Source of the DNA: Clostridiales bacterium
GTDB lineage: Bacteria; Bacillota; Clostridia; Oscillospirales; CAG-382
Assembly (NCBI GenBank): GCA_003343885.1
Contig: QAKH01000092.1
Span: 1-64,000 of the forward strand
Direction: 5' to 3'
Length of the DNA: 64,000 nt
Below, piece by piece: positions 1 to 8,227 of this stretch. The number at the start of each line of letters is the position of its first letter. The stretch's first letter is position 1. The notes beneath the pieces are model-generated. The model saw only the letters and a program-made list of their open reading frames with translations, searched no databases and was not told where the DNA came from. The position numbers were made by a program, and so were the translations under genes.

Positions 1-446
1 CCGACTTCCATAACAACGTCGGAATACATCTGAATAAATCTTCTGTAGCAGTCGTAAGCCCATCTGGGGTTGCCGGACTTCTTAGCCATAACCTCTACAA
101 CTTCTTCGTTAAGACCGAGGTTAAGAATGGTGTCCATCATACCGGGCATAGATGCTCTTGCGCCGGAACGAACGGAAACGAGAAGAGGATTTTCGAGATC
201 GCCGAACTTCTTGCCGGTAATAGCTTCCATCTTGTCGATGTATTCCATTATCTGAGCCTGAATTTCATCATTGATCTTTCTGCCGTCTTCATAGTACTGT
301 GTGCAGGCTTCAGTGGAAATGGTGAAACCCTGAGGAACAGGAAGACCGAGACCGGTCATTTCTGCAAGGTTTGCGCCCTTACCGCCGAGAAGCTCACGCA
401 TGTTAGCGTTGCCTTCGCTGAAAAGGTAAACGTACTTTTTGCTCAT
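1..446 (-). CDS. ppdK: Pyruvate, phosphate dikinase, N-terminal part (runs off window)
   Basis: This cytosolic enzyme interconverts pyruvate + ATP + Pi and PEP + AMP + PPi; in anaerobes it often works in glycolysis or gluconeogenesis. About 148 N-terminal residues are visible out of a family length near 875. They start MSKKYVYLFSEG and carry the nucleotide-binding-domain signatures GGKGANLAEM, GLPVPQGFTIS and SVRSGARASMPGMMDTILNLG, which are typical of PPDK. The ATG at 444-446 follows a perfect GGAGG ribosome site at about 456-460, so the start is secure. The gene is read leftwards out of the window, divergent from sigG. The remaining domains (phosphohistidine and PEP-binding) cannot be seen. 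Confidence 0.95.
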   Translation of the reverse strand, partial: MSKKYVYLFSEGNANMRELLGGKGANLAEMTGLGLPVPQGFTISTEACTQYYEDGRKINDEIQAQIMEYIDKMEAITGKKFGDLENPLLVSVRSGARASMPGMMDTILNLGLNEEVVEVMAKKSGNPRWAYDCYRRFIQMYSDVVMEV

Positions 447-740
447 TTGAAATGAACCTCCTGAATTTTATATATTTATACTGTCGCACATGGTATTATA
501 CCACCCTTTTTTCATATTTTCCACCATTTTCCGCAAGAATATGTTTTTTTTACAAAGTGTTCAAAAATCGACGTCCAAACGTCGTGTTTCATGGAAAGTT
601 TGTTTCCTAATATGATAAAAAGCGAAGGAGCTGTGTGCGTAACCCAAGATTGTACGGCAAATAAAGACAGGAACAGGTAAAAAGCAATAAAAAACGTCAC
701 AAAATTAAAAATTTGCTCTGACAAATCCATTCAACAATTT

Positions 741-770
741 TGAATTAAGCGGCTGCAAATGGAAATACTC
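741..770 (+). promoter_or_regulatory. Possible sigma-F/sigma-G type promoter of sigG
   Basis: TGAATT at 741-746 and GGAAATACTC at 761-770 are 14 bp apart. This resembles the forespore consensus (WGTATA, 14-15 bp, GGNNANNNTR) with mismatches. In Bacillus, sigG is read by sigma-F, which motivates the call. The 447-802 gap otherwise holds the ppdK leader and AT-rich sequence with no convincing gene. Confidence 0.25.
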
Positions 771-802
771 ACTATAAAGACAAAACATAGGGAGGATTTA
801 AA

Positions 803-1585
803 ATGGCAGTACGCGGCGGAAAAGTTGAAATATGCGGAGTGAATACATCGGCTTTGAAGGTTTTGACTTCAAAAGAAAAAGAGGAGCTGTTAATTAAAGC
901 GGGAAAAGGGGATAAAAAGGCAAGAGAAGAGCTGATTGCCGGAAATCTCAAGCTTGTTTTAAGCGTTATCAGGCGGTTCAGCTCAAGAGGAGAAAATCCC
1001 GACGACCTGTTTCAGGTGGGCTGTATAGGACTGATAAAGGCAATTGATAATTTTGACATGTCGCATAACGTAAAATTCAGCACATACGCAGTCCCTATGA
1101 TAATAGGAGAATTAAGACGATACCTCAGAGACAATACACCAATCCGCGTAAGCCGTTCGGTAAGGGATCTTGCATATAAGGCGCTCACTGCAAAAGACCA
1201 GCTTGCCGCCAAACTTTCAAGAGATCCGAGCATTGAGGAGATAGCAAAGGAGGTCGGCGTGCCGAAAGAGGATGTGGCGCTTGCGCTTGACGCCATTGCG
1301 GATCCGGTTTCCCTGTACGACCCGGTATACTCGGAAAACGGTGACTCCGTTTACGTTATGGACAAGGTATGCGACAGCGAGAATACAGATGACAGCTGGC
1401 TTGAAAGCATAGCCATATCGCAGGCAATCGACAAGCTTTCGCCCAGAGAAAAACGTATAATACTCATGCGCTTTTTCCAGGGAAGAACACAAATGGAGGT
1501 AGCAAAAGAAATTTCAATAAGTCAGGCTCAGGTGTCACGTCTTGAAAAAGGAGCGCTTGACAGAATAAAAAAAGACTTAAGGTAA
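803..1585 (+). CDS. sigG: Sporulation sigma factor sigma-G
   Basis: Late forespore-specific RNA polymerase sigma factor; in spore formers it drives SASP, germination and DNA-protection genes. The 260-residue length matches the family. The N-terminal KVEICGVNTS stretch is a hallmark of SigG and is close to the Bacillus protein. Region 2 contains DLFQVGCIGL and KFSTYAVPMIIGE followed by RRYLRDN. Region 4 is a helix-turn-helix around residues 205-255 (SPREKRII, QMEVAKEISISQAQVSRLEK). The ATG follows GGGAGG at 790-795. A spore protein gene at 50118 and a collagen-like spore-surface gene at 16866 support a functioning sporulation programme. No spoIIGA or sigE lies upstream in this window, unlike in Bacillus. 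Confidence 0.95.
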   Translation: MAVRGGKVEICGVNTSALKVLTSKEKEELLIKAGKGDKKAREELIAGNLKLVLSVIRRFSSRGENPDDLFQVGCIGLIKAIDNFDMSHNVKFSTYAVPMIIGELRRYLRDNTPIRVSRSVRDLAYKALTAKDQLAAKLSRDPSIEEIAKEVGVPKEDVALALDAIADPVSLYDPVYSENGDSVYVMDKVCDSENTDDSWLESIAISQAIDKLSPREKRIILMRFFQGRTQMEVAKEISISQAQVSRLEKGALDRIKKDLR

Positions 1586-1632
1586 CCCCGCTTACGGAAC
1601 AAAAACGACTTTTGAGGGTGCAGGTGAACGGC

Positions 1633-2166
1633 ATGGAAAAAGAAAAAGCAACTGCTGACGATAATATTTTTTCTCATGGCAAAAACTCCGGCGACAACCG
1701 GGAATTTCGCATCGGCAGAAGCGGTGGTTTGTTGAATGATGAAGACGGTGGCGGAGAAACCGGAAAAAAAGAGCTGAAAAACAAAGCACTGTACCGGGCG
1801 CTTGCCAAGACGCTCGGAATAAGCCTTCTCATTTCGCTTGTCAGCGGCAGGTACGGTGCTTTTGCCGGAGTTTTGACAGGTATCGGTTTTGTTTTACCTG
1901 TTGTTCTGCATTGTGATGGCATGAACACTGCGCAAACGATAAAAAGCAGTATAAAATATGGAGCACCGGCAGCTCTGACAGGAATACTCATCATGCTTGT
2001 TTTTTCAATCGACGGTATATATTTTCTGCCGCTGTGCGCCTTGACAGGCGTAGCCTGCGCCACGGCTTATTGTATGGCTTCAAAAAAAATCCCGCAAAAA
2101 TACTCGGGATTAATAAAAGGTTTCCTGCTGATATTTGTTTTTATGCTCTGCTTTTCCTTGTTTTAG
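1633..2166 (+). CDS. Small multi-pass membrane protein of unknown function
   Basis: A 177-residue protein I do not recognise. Its first ~50 residues are hydrophilic and rich in charge and glycine (ending DEDGGGETGKK). Four hydrophobic segments follow: about LGISLLISLVSG, FAGVLTGIGFVLPVVL, GILIMLVFSIDGIYFL and a C-terminal LLIFVFMLCFSLF. The ATG at 1633 is preferred because AGGTGA lies five bases upstream; an in-frame TTG at 1612 would add seven residues. It sits 47 bp downstream of sigG on the same strand, so it may be co-transcribed and forespore-expressed, but that is inference from position only. Confidence 0.75.
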   Translation: MEKEKATADDNIFSHGKNSGDNREFRIGRSGGLLNDEDGGGETGKKELKNKALYRALAKTLGISLLISLVSGRYGAFAGVLTGIGFVLPVVLHCDGMNTAQTIKSSIKYGAPAALTGILIMLVFSIDGIYFLPLCALTGVACATAYCMASKKIPQKYSGLIKGFLLIFVFMLCFSLF

Positions 2167-2219
2167 TTGTGTTTTAGTTGTTTTAGCTTTTCAATGCCAT
2201 AAAACGACATAAAACACTC

Positions 2220-2248
2220 TTGAAAATAGGCCGGACTCGTGGTATAAT
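2220..2248 (+). promoter_or_regulatory. Sigma-A promoter of the DUF4364 / RNase M5-like operon
   Basis: TTGAAA at 2220-2225, a 17-bp spacer, and a perfect TATAAT at 2243-2248. The GGGGAGG ribosome site of the next gene begins at 2263, so the leader is very short. Confidence 0.8.
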
Positions 2249-2278
2249 CAAAATATAACAGCATGGGGAGGATTCTTT

Positions 2279-2815
2279 TTGATAACAGATAAGAGCAGTA
2301 TTAAAGCCCTCACTTTGTTGGTGGTTTCGCAAATGAACCATGACGTAAACCCTGATATTCTCATGTCGGCAATGCTGGAAGCCGACTGTGCGGCGCTGTC
2401 CGACCTTGTAGACGTAATTGAAGAGTTGGTTGCCGACGAACTTTTGACGCTGACAGCAACTCAGTCAGGGGCAAAAAAATGCAGTGTTTCGGATAAAGGC
2501 ATGAGTATAATGCCTGAACTTGCGGATTTTCTTCCGGACGGTATCCGCCAGGCGGCAATAAGAAATGTAATAAGAGCCTATGAATCAATAGCAGGTCTTG
2601 CGGACTATTCCTCACACGTGGAAAAAGCTGATGACGGAGGATACTTCCTTGTTTGTACCGAGGAAAAGTCCGGAAAAAACACAGTGGAAGTACGCATGTA
2701 TTTTCCGACAGAAAAGGAAACGCTTGCGGCTCAGCGTGTTTTTGAACAGCGTCCGGCAGCTGTAATTGACGGAGTAAGAGCGGTTCTGACAGGAAATGCG
2801 GATTTACTGATGTGA
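2279..2815 (+). CDS. DUF4364-family protein
   Basis: 178 residues. The layout suits DUF4364: an N-terminal winged-helix-like half (residues ~5-75, KALTLLVVSQM ... ADELLTLT) and a C-terminal alpha/beta half containing IRQAAIRNVIRAYE. The family is widespread in Clostridia; its molecular role is unknown, though the fold hints at a transcription regulator. The start is TTG at 2279, nine bases after GGGGAGG; no ATG fits this spacing. It is the first gene after the promoter at 2220 and lies 13 bp before the toprim gene, so the two form an operon. Assignment to the family is from remembered pattern, not an alignment. Confidence 0.7.
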   Translation: MITDKSSIKALTLLVVSQMNHDVNPDILMSAMLEADCAALSDLVDVIEELVADELLTLTATQSGAKKCSVSDKGMSIMPELADFLPDGIRQAAIRNVIRAYESIAGLADYSSHVEKADDGGYFLVCTEEKSGKNTVEVRMYFPTEKETLAAQRVFEQRPAAVIDGVRAVLTGNADLLM

Positions 2816-2828
2816 GATAGAGAGATAG

Positions 2829-3560
2829 ATGGAGAACAGTAAGAAAACCAAGATAAAGAGCGAGTTTTCGGGGAATGAAAAAATAAAAATTTCCAAAGCA
2901 ATACTTGTCGAGGGAAAATACGACAAAATAAGACTTGAGCGGTTGGTTGACGCACATATTTTCACTACCGACGGCTTCGGAGTTTTCTCAGCGTCCGAAA
3001 AGAGTGCGCTTTTGAGAAGAATTGCGGAAACTAAAGGCCTTATTGTGCTCACCGACAGTGATCCGGCAGGATTTGTAATAAGGAACAAGTTAAAAGGCAT
3101 GCTGCCAAAAGAAAACGTGATACATATCTACGCTCCGGTACGAGCCGGAAAGGAATCAAGAAAAAGCAAGCCGTCAAAAGCCGGAATTTTGGGCGTTGAG
3201 GGACTTGATAACGAGATTTTGGCGTCTCTGTTTGAAAAAGCCGGAGTTATCGATAATCAAGATGATCAGGATCGTGATAATAAAGATAATCCAGAAAATC
3301 AAGCCGGAAGCAAAGATAAAAAAATGAATTATGATGTAAATCGCGGTTCGCAGGCTGAAAAACGCTTTTATAAAAAATCGGATCTGTATGCCGCAGGCCT
3401 TTGCGGCGGAAGTGACAGCGCATCGAAACGCGAAAAATTCTGCCGTGACAACGACCTTCCTCCGCATATGACGCCGAACGCTCTTCTTGAGGCTGTAAAT
3501 TTGCTGAATATTCCGATTGATATCACTGATATTACCGATATTACAGATAATACTGATTAG
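2829..3560 (+). CDS. Toprim protein related to ribonuclease M5 (with DUF4093-like tail)
   Basis: The N-terminal ~100 residues form a toprim domain: AILVEGKYDKIRL carries the metal-binding Glu and LTDSDPAG the DxD, with VDAHIFTTDG between, as in RnmV, which matures 5S rRNA. Residues ~145-170 are a hydrophilic linker rich in Asp, Asn and Gln. A C-terminal region (YKKSDLYAAGLCGG) resembles the DUF4093 tail seen in clostridial paralogues, and the protein (243 residues) is longer than classical RNase M5 (~185). The last codons are a 9-bp repeat encoding D-I-T units that run into the TAG stop. It shares a promoter with the gene before it. 5S processing is possible, but the substrate is not provable here. 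Confidence 0.75.
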   Translation: MENSKKTKIKSEFSGNEKIKISKAILVEGKYDKIRLERLVDAHIFTTDGFGVFSASEKSALLRRIAETKGLIVLTDSDPAGFVIRNKLKGMLPKENVIHIYAPVRAGKESRKSKPSKAGILGVEGLDNEILASLFEKAGVIDNQDDQDRDNKDNPENQAGSKDKKMNYDVNRGSQAEKRFYKKSDLYAAGLCGGSDSASKREKFCRDNDLPPHMTPNALLEAVNLLNIPIDITDITDITDNTD

Positions 3561-3663
3561 CGTGTAAACAAATTGACTTTGATTTTAAATACATAAACCT
3601 AAAAAACGCACTCGTTTGCATACCACAAACGGAAGCGCTTAAACTCGTAGAAATATCAAAAAA

Positions 3664-3855
3664 ACGAGTTCTTTTGTCCCGCTTTTCTTCGAAAGAAAAG
3701 CGGGCGCGGTCGAGCGTGCGCAGCCCTCGTCGCCCTCAGCAGAGGGCGAAATACCTTTTTGGTGCGAAAAGCGCAGGAAAAAGTGAATTTTTAAGCCGCC
3801 TTGAGGCTTAAAAAGAGGGAAAACCCTCGCCGGGGGTTTTCCCTTAAAAGTTGCA
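3664..3855 (+). repeat. Structured dispersed repeat, copy A (about 190 bp)
   Basis: Several hairpins in a row: CCCGCTTTTC/GAAAAGCGGG (about 3678-3704), CGCCCTC/GAGGGCG (about 3731-3748), AAGCC/GGCTT (about 3793-3809) and GGGAAAACCC/GGGTTTTCCC (about 3817-3843). The same order and most of the same bases occur in reverse orientation at 20252-20445. Stem 1 carries a paired G-C to T-A change between copies, which keeps it folded. It lies between convergent genes (toprim and CBS). There is no open frame and no transposase nearby. Confidence 0.85.
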
Positions 3856-3877
3856 ATTATTTTTTTAACATTTTGAA

Positions 3878-3912
3878 CCGCACACCCGTAGCCGGTCGGG
3901 TGTGCGGTTTTT
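3878..3912 (+). terminator. Rho-independent terminator
   Basis: CCGCACACCCG (3878-3888) pairs perfectly with CGGGTGTGCGG (3897-3907) and is followed by five T. It ends plus-strand transcription from the DUF4364 / toprim operon and through repeat copy A. Confidence 0.85.
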
Positions 3913-3939
3913 GCTTGTGAAAGCGGCAGATGTCTTTTT

Positions 3940-4383
3940 TTAAATTGTTTGCAAAGAAAGTTCAGAAAGATAAGAGATGAGGGCGCGTCTGGTTACAATG
4001 CCGCAAAGACAATTTCTGTCGTCAACAACAGGGACATAGTTTTGTTCAAGAGAAACGGCGATAAGCTCTGATATGGGAGCGAATATGTGCACCGGCCGGC
4101 AGAAATTCTTTCGGAAGATATCGCTTATTTTGTATTTCTCATGAAATTTAAGATCAGTACTTCCTGTTGATAATATGTGCCTCAAAAAATCACCTTCGCT
4201 GACACTGCCTAAATACACCTCATCCTTGTCAAGAACCGGAACCGATGTGTACCCGTTGTGGCGCATTTTTTCAAGACCTTGACGAACAGTGTCGTCGGCA
4301 TGTACTAAAGCTATTGATATTTTCGGAATCATAATTTTTGCAATATTGACAAGTGAATCGTTCACCATTGTTTGTTCTTTCAT
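3940..4383 (-). CDS. CBS-pair protein, similar to c-di-AMP-binding CbpB/DarB
   Basis: A 147-residue stand-alone Bateman module. CBS1 covers about residues 20-75 (GYTSVPVLDKDEVYLGSVSEGDFL) and CBS2 about 85-140 (YVPVVDDRNCLCGIVTRRALISYL). Size and arrangement match Bacillus YkuL/DarB and Listeria CbpB, which bind cyclic di-AMP and control Rel and pyruvate carboxylase. Ligand identity here is inference, and AMP/ATP-binding relatives exist. It is transcribed alone from the promoter at 4415-4443 and converges on repeat copy A. Confidence 0.75.
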   Translation of the reverse strand: MKEQTMVNDSLVNIAKIMIPKISIALVHADDTVRQGLEKMRHNGYTSVPVLDKDEVYLGSVSEGDFLRHILSTGSTDLKFHEKYKISDIFRKNFCRPVHIFAPISELIAVSLEQNYVPVVDDRNCLCGIVTRRALISYLSELSLQTI

Positions 4384-4414
4384 AAAATCACTCCAGAGCT
4401 GTTTTACTGTGATA

Positions 4415-4443
4415 ATTTTAGCATCTTAAGGTGAGAGAATCAA
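4415..4443 (-). promoter_or_regulatory. Sigma-A promoter of the CBS gene
   Basis: On the minus strand TTGATT (4443-4438), a 17-bp spacer, then TAAAAT (4420-4415), about 30 bp before the ATG at 4383. Confidence 0.7.
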
Positions 4444-4492
4444 CCGGTAATATGTGAAACATATGTGAAGCAAAGAGAACGTTATGTGAATT

Positions 4493-5359
4493 TTAATTTT
4501 TTGCACTGTTATTCTTTTTGGGGAAACATGCACTTTTTGCATATTCTGTCGGAGAAAAGCCGTAGTGTTTGCGGAAAAGCCTGTTAAACGAGCACGGAGT
4601 GCCAAATCCGCAGTGATAGGATATGTCGGTCATGTTCATATCCGTTTTTATTATAAGCTCCTTTGCTCTGTCAAGACGATAAGCGGTAAGGTAAGAAAAG
4701 AAAGTCATACCGGTGATTTTTTTGAAAACATGAGAGAAATAGTATTTGGAGAAATTGCAGTAGTCGGAAACCTGCTCAAGAGATACAGCATGGGTGTAGT
4801 TTTCGGCAGTATACTTCTCGACAAGTCCCAAAAGCTTCATGCTCTCGGAAATAAATTCCGACTGCTTGGTTGTAATTCTCTTAAATCCGATTTCTCTTAC
4901 AATGTCGGTACATACGGCGTATACAAGGGAATTTACCGCATACTCAAATCCCGTGTTTTTTTGCTCATGCTCTTTTTGTATATTTTCAATGGCAGACAGC
5001 AATTTCACGTACACAGCATCTTTCGCAGTTATAATATTTTTATTCAATCGCACCGATGAAAGCGATGTGAATCCGCATGAGCTGTCCGACTCTGCAATCT
5101 TTGCTTTCATGATAAATATGCGGTTGTCCGCTTTGCTTACAAAGCCGTGAAGCTCTCCCGGCATAAATACGCATATGTCGCCGCTTAAAGCTCTTTTCAT
5201 GAAGTTTTCACCAATAACTGTCGTTTCGCCGGAGCGGACAAAGGCAATTTCCAACTCGTCGTGCACATGTACGACATAACTCAGATTGACGTTGTCCGGT
5301 TATATGTACGGATACGCTTTCTGCGCCTTGTGTATGTCCTCAAAATATATGTTTTCCAA
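4493..5359 (-). pseudogene. AraC-family regulator interrupted by an in-frame TAA near its start
   Basis: A cupin-AraC transcription regulator. Its C-terminal double helix-turn-helix is intact (ISYHCGFGTPCSFNRLFRKHYGFSP). The natural start appears to be TTG at 5357-5359, just after AGAGGTGAG, giving MENIYFEDIHKAQKAYPYI; a TAA at 5300-5302 follows, and the same frame resumes with PDNVNLSYVVHVHDELEIAFV, the usual cupin opening. Without the stop the protein would be 288 residues. Restart at GTG 5266 would give 257 residues lacking the first ~31 and has no ribosome site. It diverges from the xylulokinase remnant, the expected layout for a sugar-operon activator. A CAA-to-TAA change would explain the stop, but a sequence error cannot be excluded. 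Confidence 0.75.
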
Positions 5360-5510
5360 AACTTCTCACCTCTTTTTGAGATTTTACACCGAAAAACAGA
5401 AAAAAGCAATATGTGTCGCAAAATAAACAATATGTGTGTTTACATATGAGAGGTGTAATGGTAGTATAGTGTTGAGTAAGCTATATGCTTAAAAAAGAAA
5501 GGAGCAACCG

Positions 5511-5870
5511 AGCTACGACTGCGTGAACATCCTTGAACGTGCCGGAGCGGATATCTCTGAAATGGTTATATGCGGCGGGGGAGCGAAAAGCATGTTTTGG
5601 CGGCAGATGATTGCCGACGTGTACGGCGTGAACGTGAAAAGCGCCGAATGCGGCGAGGGACCTGCATACGGTGCGGCGGCGCTCGGAGCCGTAGCGTGCG
5701 GAGCTTTTTCCACGGTTGAAAGCGTTTGCGAAAAATGGATAAGGTTTTCCTCTGTCACCGAAAGCGATAAATCGGCGCACGGACAATACATTAAAATGTA
5801 CGAGCTTTACTCAAAGCTTTACCCGTCGCTTAAAGATGTTTTCCCGGTGCTTGGAAAGGTTGGAAAATAA
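5511..5870 (+). pseudogene. Xylulokinase-like sugar kinase, C-terminal remnant
   Basis: About 119 codons match only the C-terminal end of FGGY-family kinases (xylulokinase, ~500 residues): ILERAGADISEMVICGGGAKSMFWRQMIADVYG carries the conserved GGGAKS adenosine-binding loop, and EGPAYGAAALGAVACG follows. Everything N-terminal is missing. Directly upstream stands a good ribosome site (AAAGGAG, 5498-5504) with no proper start codon after it; the first GTG is at 5523. This suggests a deletion that removed the start of an operon and most of the kinase, fusing the old leader to the kinase tail. The divergent regulator at 4493 is also broken, so the whole sugar locus seems dead. Confidence 0.85.
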
Positions 5871-5903
5871 GCATTTTGAAATTCTGATACGTGTAAAACC
5901 TCA

Positions 5904-5940
5904 AAAAAACGGCTCCCGATAGAAAACGTCGGAAGCCGTT
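5904..5940 (-). terminator. Terminator, minus strand (possibly bidirectional)
   Basis: AACGGCTCCCGA (5908-5919) pairs with TCGGAAGCCGTT (5929-5940) with one mismatch. Read on the minus strand it is followed by seven T, so it can end the transcript of the uridine-kinase-like gene. The rest of 5871-6193 is AT-rich; a 62-codon minus frame at 5901-6089 overlaps this hairpin and was not accepted. Confidence 0.65.
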
Positions 5941-6193
5941 ATACTTTTGTATGCGAAATAGAAAAAACGAAGTTTATTCTTTATATAACTCCATAGAAAG
6001 AGCAATTTTTTGAGATTCTCCCTCACGATATCTCTATCCACCGAATCATCAAAATTTTTATATAAATTGGTATTATACACTTGCGGCATTGAACTAACTT
6101 TGTACGGCTGTATTTTCGCCTAATGAAAACAGTATTTTTCATATGTGACTATATCTTTCATCGATATTTCATGTTTCTTTTCCATTTTTGACG

Positions 6194-6778
6194 TCAATCT
6201 GTATTACTCCGCATATTTATTAGATATGCGGAAATCATGTGAATTGCTTTTTCAAATGGTTTAGCGCCGTTAATGATAAAATCTGCCTGCCATCTTGAAG
6301 GTTCAACATACTCATCGTGTCTGAAACGAACCAGATTCAGATATACATCCGTTATTTGCTCAAATGTCTGTCCCCACTGCATATTACGCTTAATTCTGCG
6401 TACTATTCTTTCATCTGCACGACAATCAATGAAAATTTTTATATCACATAATTCACGTATATTTGAATCATATAAAGTCATAAGTCCCTCTGCAATGAGC
6501 ACAGTGTATTCCCGGCTTTCGGAGATTTTCCGAAGATCATCACAAAATCGCTCAAGTTCCATCGATTGCGGATGATTATCATCCATATAACATTTACCGT
6601 TAAGCGGTGAAATAGAACACAGCCTGTCTTTTTCAGCTTTAAAATAGTTATCCATATGCATAACATATATGCTGTTTTCAGGCAAAATTTGTTTTAATTC
6701 ATTTTCAAGATTTGCGGAAAAAGTGCTTTTCCCTGAGGCGCTTCCTCCCGCAATTCCCACTACGATTGTTTTTTTCAT
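6194..6778 (-). CDS. Uridine kinase-like P-loop kinase
   Basis: 194 residues from ATG at 6778, with GGAAAGGAA upstream. Walker A is GGSASGKST near residues 11-19. MHMDNYFK matches the uridine-kinase substrate/Mg loop, TVLIAEGLMTLYD the EG(I/L) strand, and RADERIVRRIKRN a lid-like region. The protein resembles Udk and phosphoribulokinase relatives, which phosphorylate uridine or other small molecules. It is slightly shorter than Udk (~210), and its HPQSMELERFCDDL segment differs from the classical HPxAFD motif. It is a single-gene unit with the terminator at 5904-5940. The exact substrate is uncertain. Confidence 0.75.
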   Translation of the reverse strand: MKKTIVVGIAGGSASGKSTFSANLENELKQILPENSIYVMHMDNYFKAEKDRLCSISPLNGKCYMDDNHPQSMELERFCDDLRKISESREYTVLIAEGLMTLYDSNIRELCDIKIFIDCRADERIVRRIKRNMQWGQTFEQITDVYLNLVRFRHDEYVEPSRWQADFIINGAKPFEKAIHMISAYLINMRSNTD

Positions 6779-6883
6779 TTTACAGCGTTCCTTTCCGCAA
6801 ATCAAAAAAATATCATAAAACTTAATATAACATGTAGAACTTTAGTAACCACTAACCAAGCATCTTATTAACTAATTGTATAA

Positions 6884-8014
6884 TTACTCTGTCAGGTATT
6901 TATGCGCTTTTTTCAGAAGTTCCGGGATATATAAGTGTTGAGGACATACCCTCATACACTTTCCGCAGGCAACACACGCCGAAGCGTCCTTGTTTTCCTT
7001 TATGAGTCCCGGATATTGCCGGCTTTTTGTTTTGTACATGAATGATTCGTTCCACATTGCAAATACTTTCGGAATTTCCACTCCCATAGGACACGGCATG
7101 CAGTACGCACACCCGGTGCAGTCAACCTGTATGCGTGCCCGGAACATTTCACGCACCTTGTCGATTATTTTTAATTCATCGTCAGACATGCAGCCCGGCT
7201 CAACATTTTCAAAAATGCGAAGATTGTCGGCAGTCTGCTCTAAATTCGTAACGCCCGAAAGAATGGTCGCAACCTCCGGAAAACTTCCTATCCACCGGAA
7301 CGCCCATTCGACAGGACTGCGGTGTTCACCGTATGAGTCAAAAACTTCTTTAATCTCCTCAGGAACAGACGCGAGCTTTCCGCCTAAAAGTCCTTCCATT
7401 ACAACTACGGGTATGCCTTTCTCGCCGGCAAGCTTGAGGCCTTTTATTCCGGCCTGATTTTCTATATCCATGTAGTTAAACTGTATCTGGCACATATCCC
7501 AGTCGTAAGCGTTAAGTATTTCCTCGAAGACAGCATAGTCGTCGTGAAAGGAGAAACATGCGTATTTAATTTTTCCGCTCGCTTTAAGGTCGGTCAGAAA
7601 CTCACGTACTCCGAGATCACGCATTTTGTTCCAGTTGTCCTTGTTCAGCGAGTGAACAAGATAAAAGTCTATGTAATCTGTGCCGAGATTTTCAAGCTGT
7701 TTGTCGAAAAGCTTGTACATATCCTCTTTGCTGTTGCACGCCCATGTCGGAAGCTTTGTTGCAAGATATACCTTTTCACGGTAACCGTCCTTGAGCGCCT
7801 TTCCAACGTATACCTCGTTGAGCCCGTTCGAGTACACATATGCAGTGTCGACATAGTTTACACCGCCGTCAATAGCGGCACGGATAATCGGTGTTGAAAT
7901 GCTTTCGTCAACTATCTGTGAGCCGTCGGGCGCCTTTGTCATCGGAAATCTCATACAGCCGAGACCGAAAGCTGAAATTTTAATTCCAAGCTTTCCCGCT
8001 TCTCTCATTTTCAT
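6884..8014 (-). CDS. Aldo/keto reductase with C-terminal 4Fe-4S domain
   Basis: 376 residues. The first ~280 form an AKR TIM barrel: VDTAYVYSNG supplies the catalytic Asp and Tyr, LATKLPTW the Lys and YLVHSLN the His, with an NADP-binding end at TILSGVTN. The last ~80 carry two cysteine clusters, CTGCAYCMPC (about residue 298) and CVACGKCMRVC (about 347), which can bind 4Fe-4S centres. This fusion is common in Clostridia and points to electron transfer, perhaps from ferredoxin, to an aldehyde or ketone. It is divergent from the transcript that starts near 8141. Confidence 0.9.
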   Translation of the reverse strand: MKMREAGKLGIKISAFGLGCMRFPMTKAPDGSQIVDESISTPIIRAAIDGGVNYVDTAYVYSNGLNEVYVGKALKDGYREKVYLATKLPTWACNSKEDMYKLFDKQLENLGTDYIDFYLVHSLNKDNWNKMRDLGVREFLTDLKASGKIKYACFSFHDDYAVFEEILNAYDWDMCQIQFNYMDIENQAGIKGLKLAGEKGIPVVVMEGLLGGKLASVPEEIKEVFDSYGEHRSPVEWAFRWIGSFPEVATILSGVTNLEQTADNLRIFENVEPGCMSDDELKIIDKVREMFRARIQVDCTGCAYCMPCPMGVEIPKVFAMWNESFMYKTKSRQYPGLIKENKDASACVACGKCMRVCPQHLYIPELLKKAHKYLTE

Positions 8015-8105
8015 AAAACCACCCTTTCTTTTTGACCATTATAATCTATTTCGCTATGCAACAATAGGTGGAATTTGAAAACTTTTGAAAAAAATATAAA
8101 TTCTA

Positions 8106-8134
8106 TTGAATTTACTGATTTAGTAGTTTATAAT
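8106..8134 (+). promoter_or_regulatory. Sigma-A promoter for the TIM-barrel / DUF362 genes
   Basis: TTGAAT (8106-8111), 17 bp, TATAAT (8129-8134). Transcription should begin near 8141, leaving a ~290-base leader before the gene at 8433. Confidence 0.75.
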
Positions 8135-8227
8135 CTGTTTGTAAAACAGTGAACAAACATCAATATAGGTTAAGGAGTACTGCCGTTTTCCTTTGATAGA
8201 TAGTTCAGAAAAGAGGCGATAGGAGCG

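Noticed and set aside
512..730. A 72-codon minus-strand frame between ppdK and sigG
   Set aside because: No ribosome site, no family pattern, and a composition typical of AT-rich non-coding sequence on the complementary strand of the sigG leader.
3664..3855. CRISPR array or phage attachment site
   Set aside because: The repeat is one unit of different hairpins, not regularly spaced identical repeats, and no cas, integrase or tRNA gene is near.
5901..6089. 62-codon minus frame downstream of the uridine-kinase-like gene
   Set aside because: It overlaps the terminator hairpin, has no ribosome site, and shows no recognisable motif.
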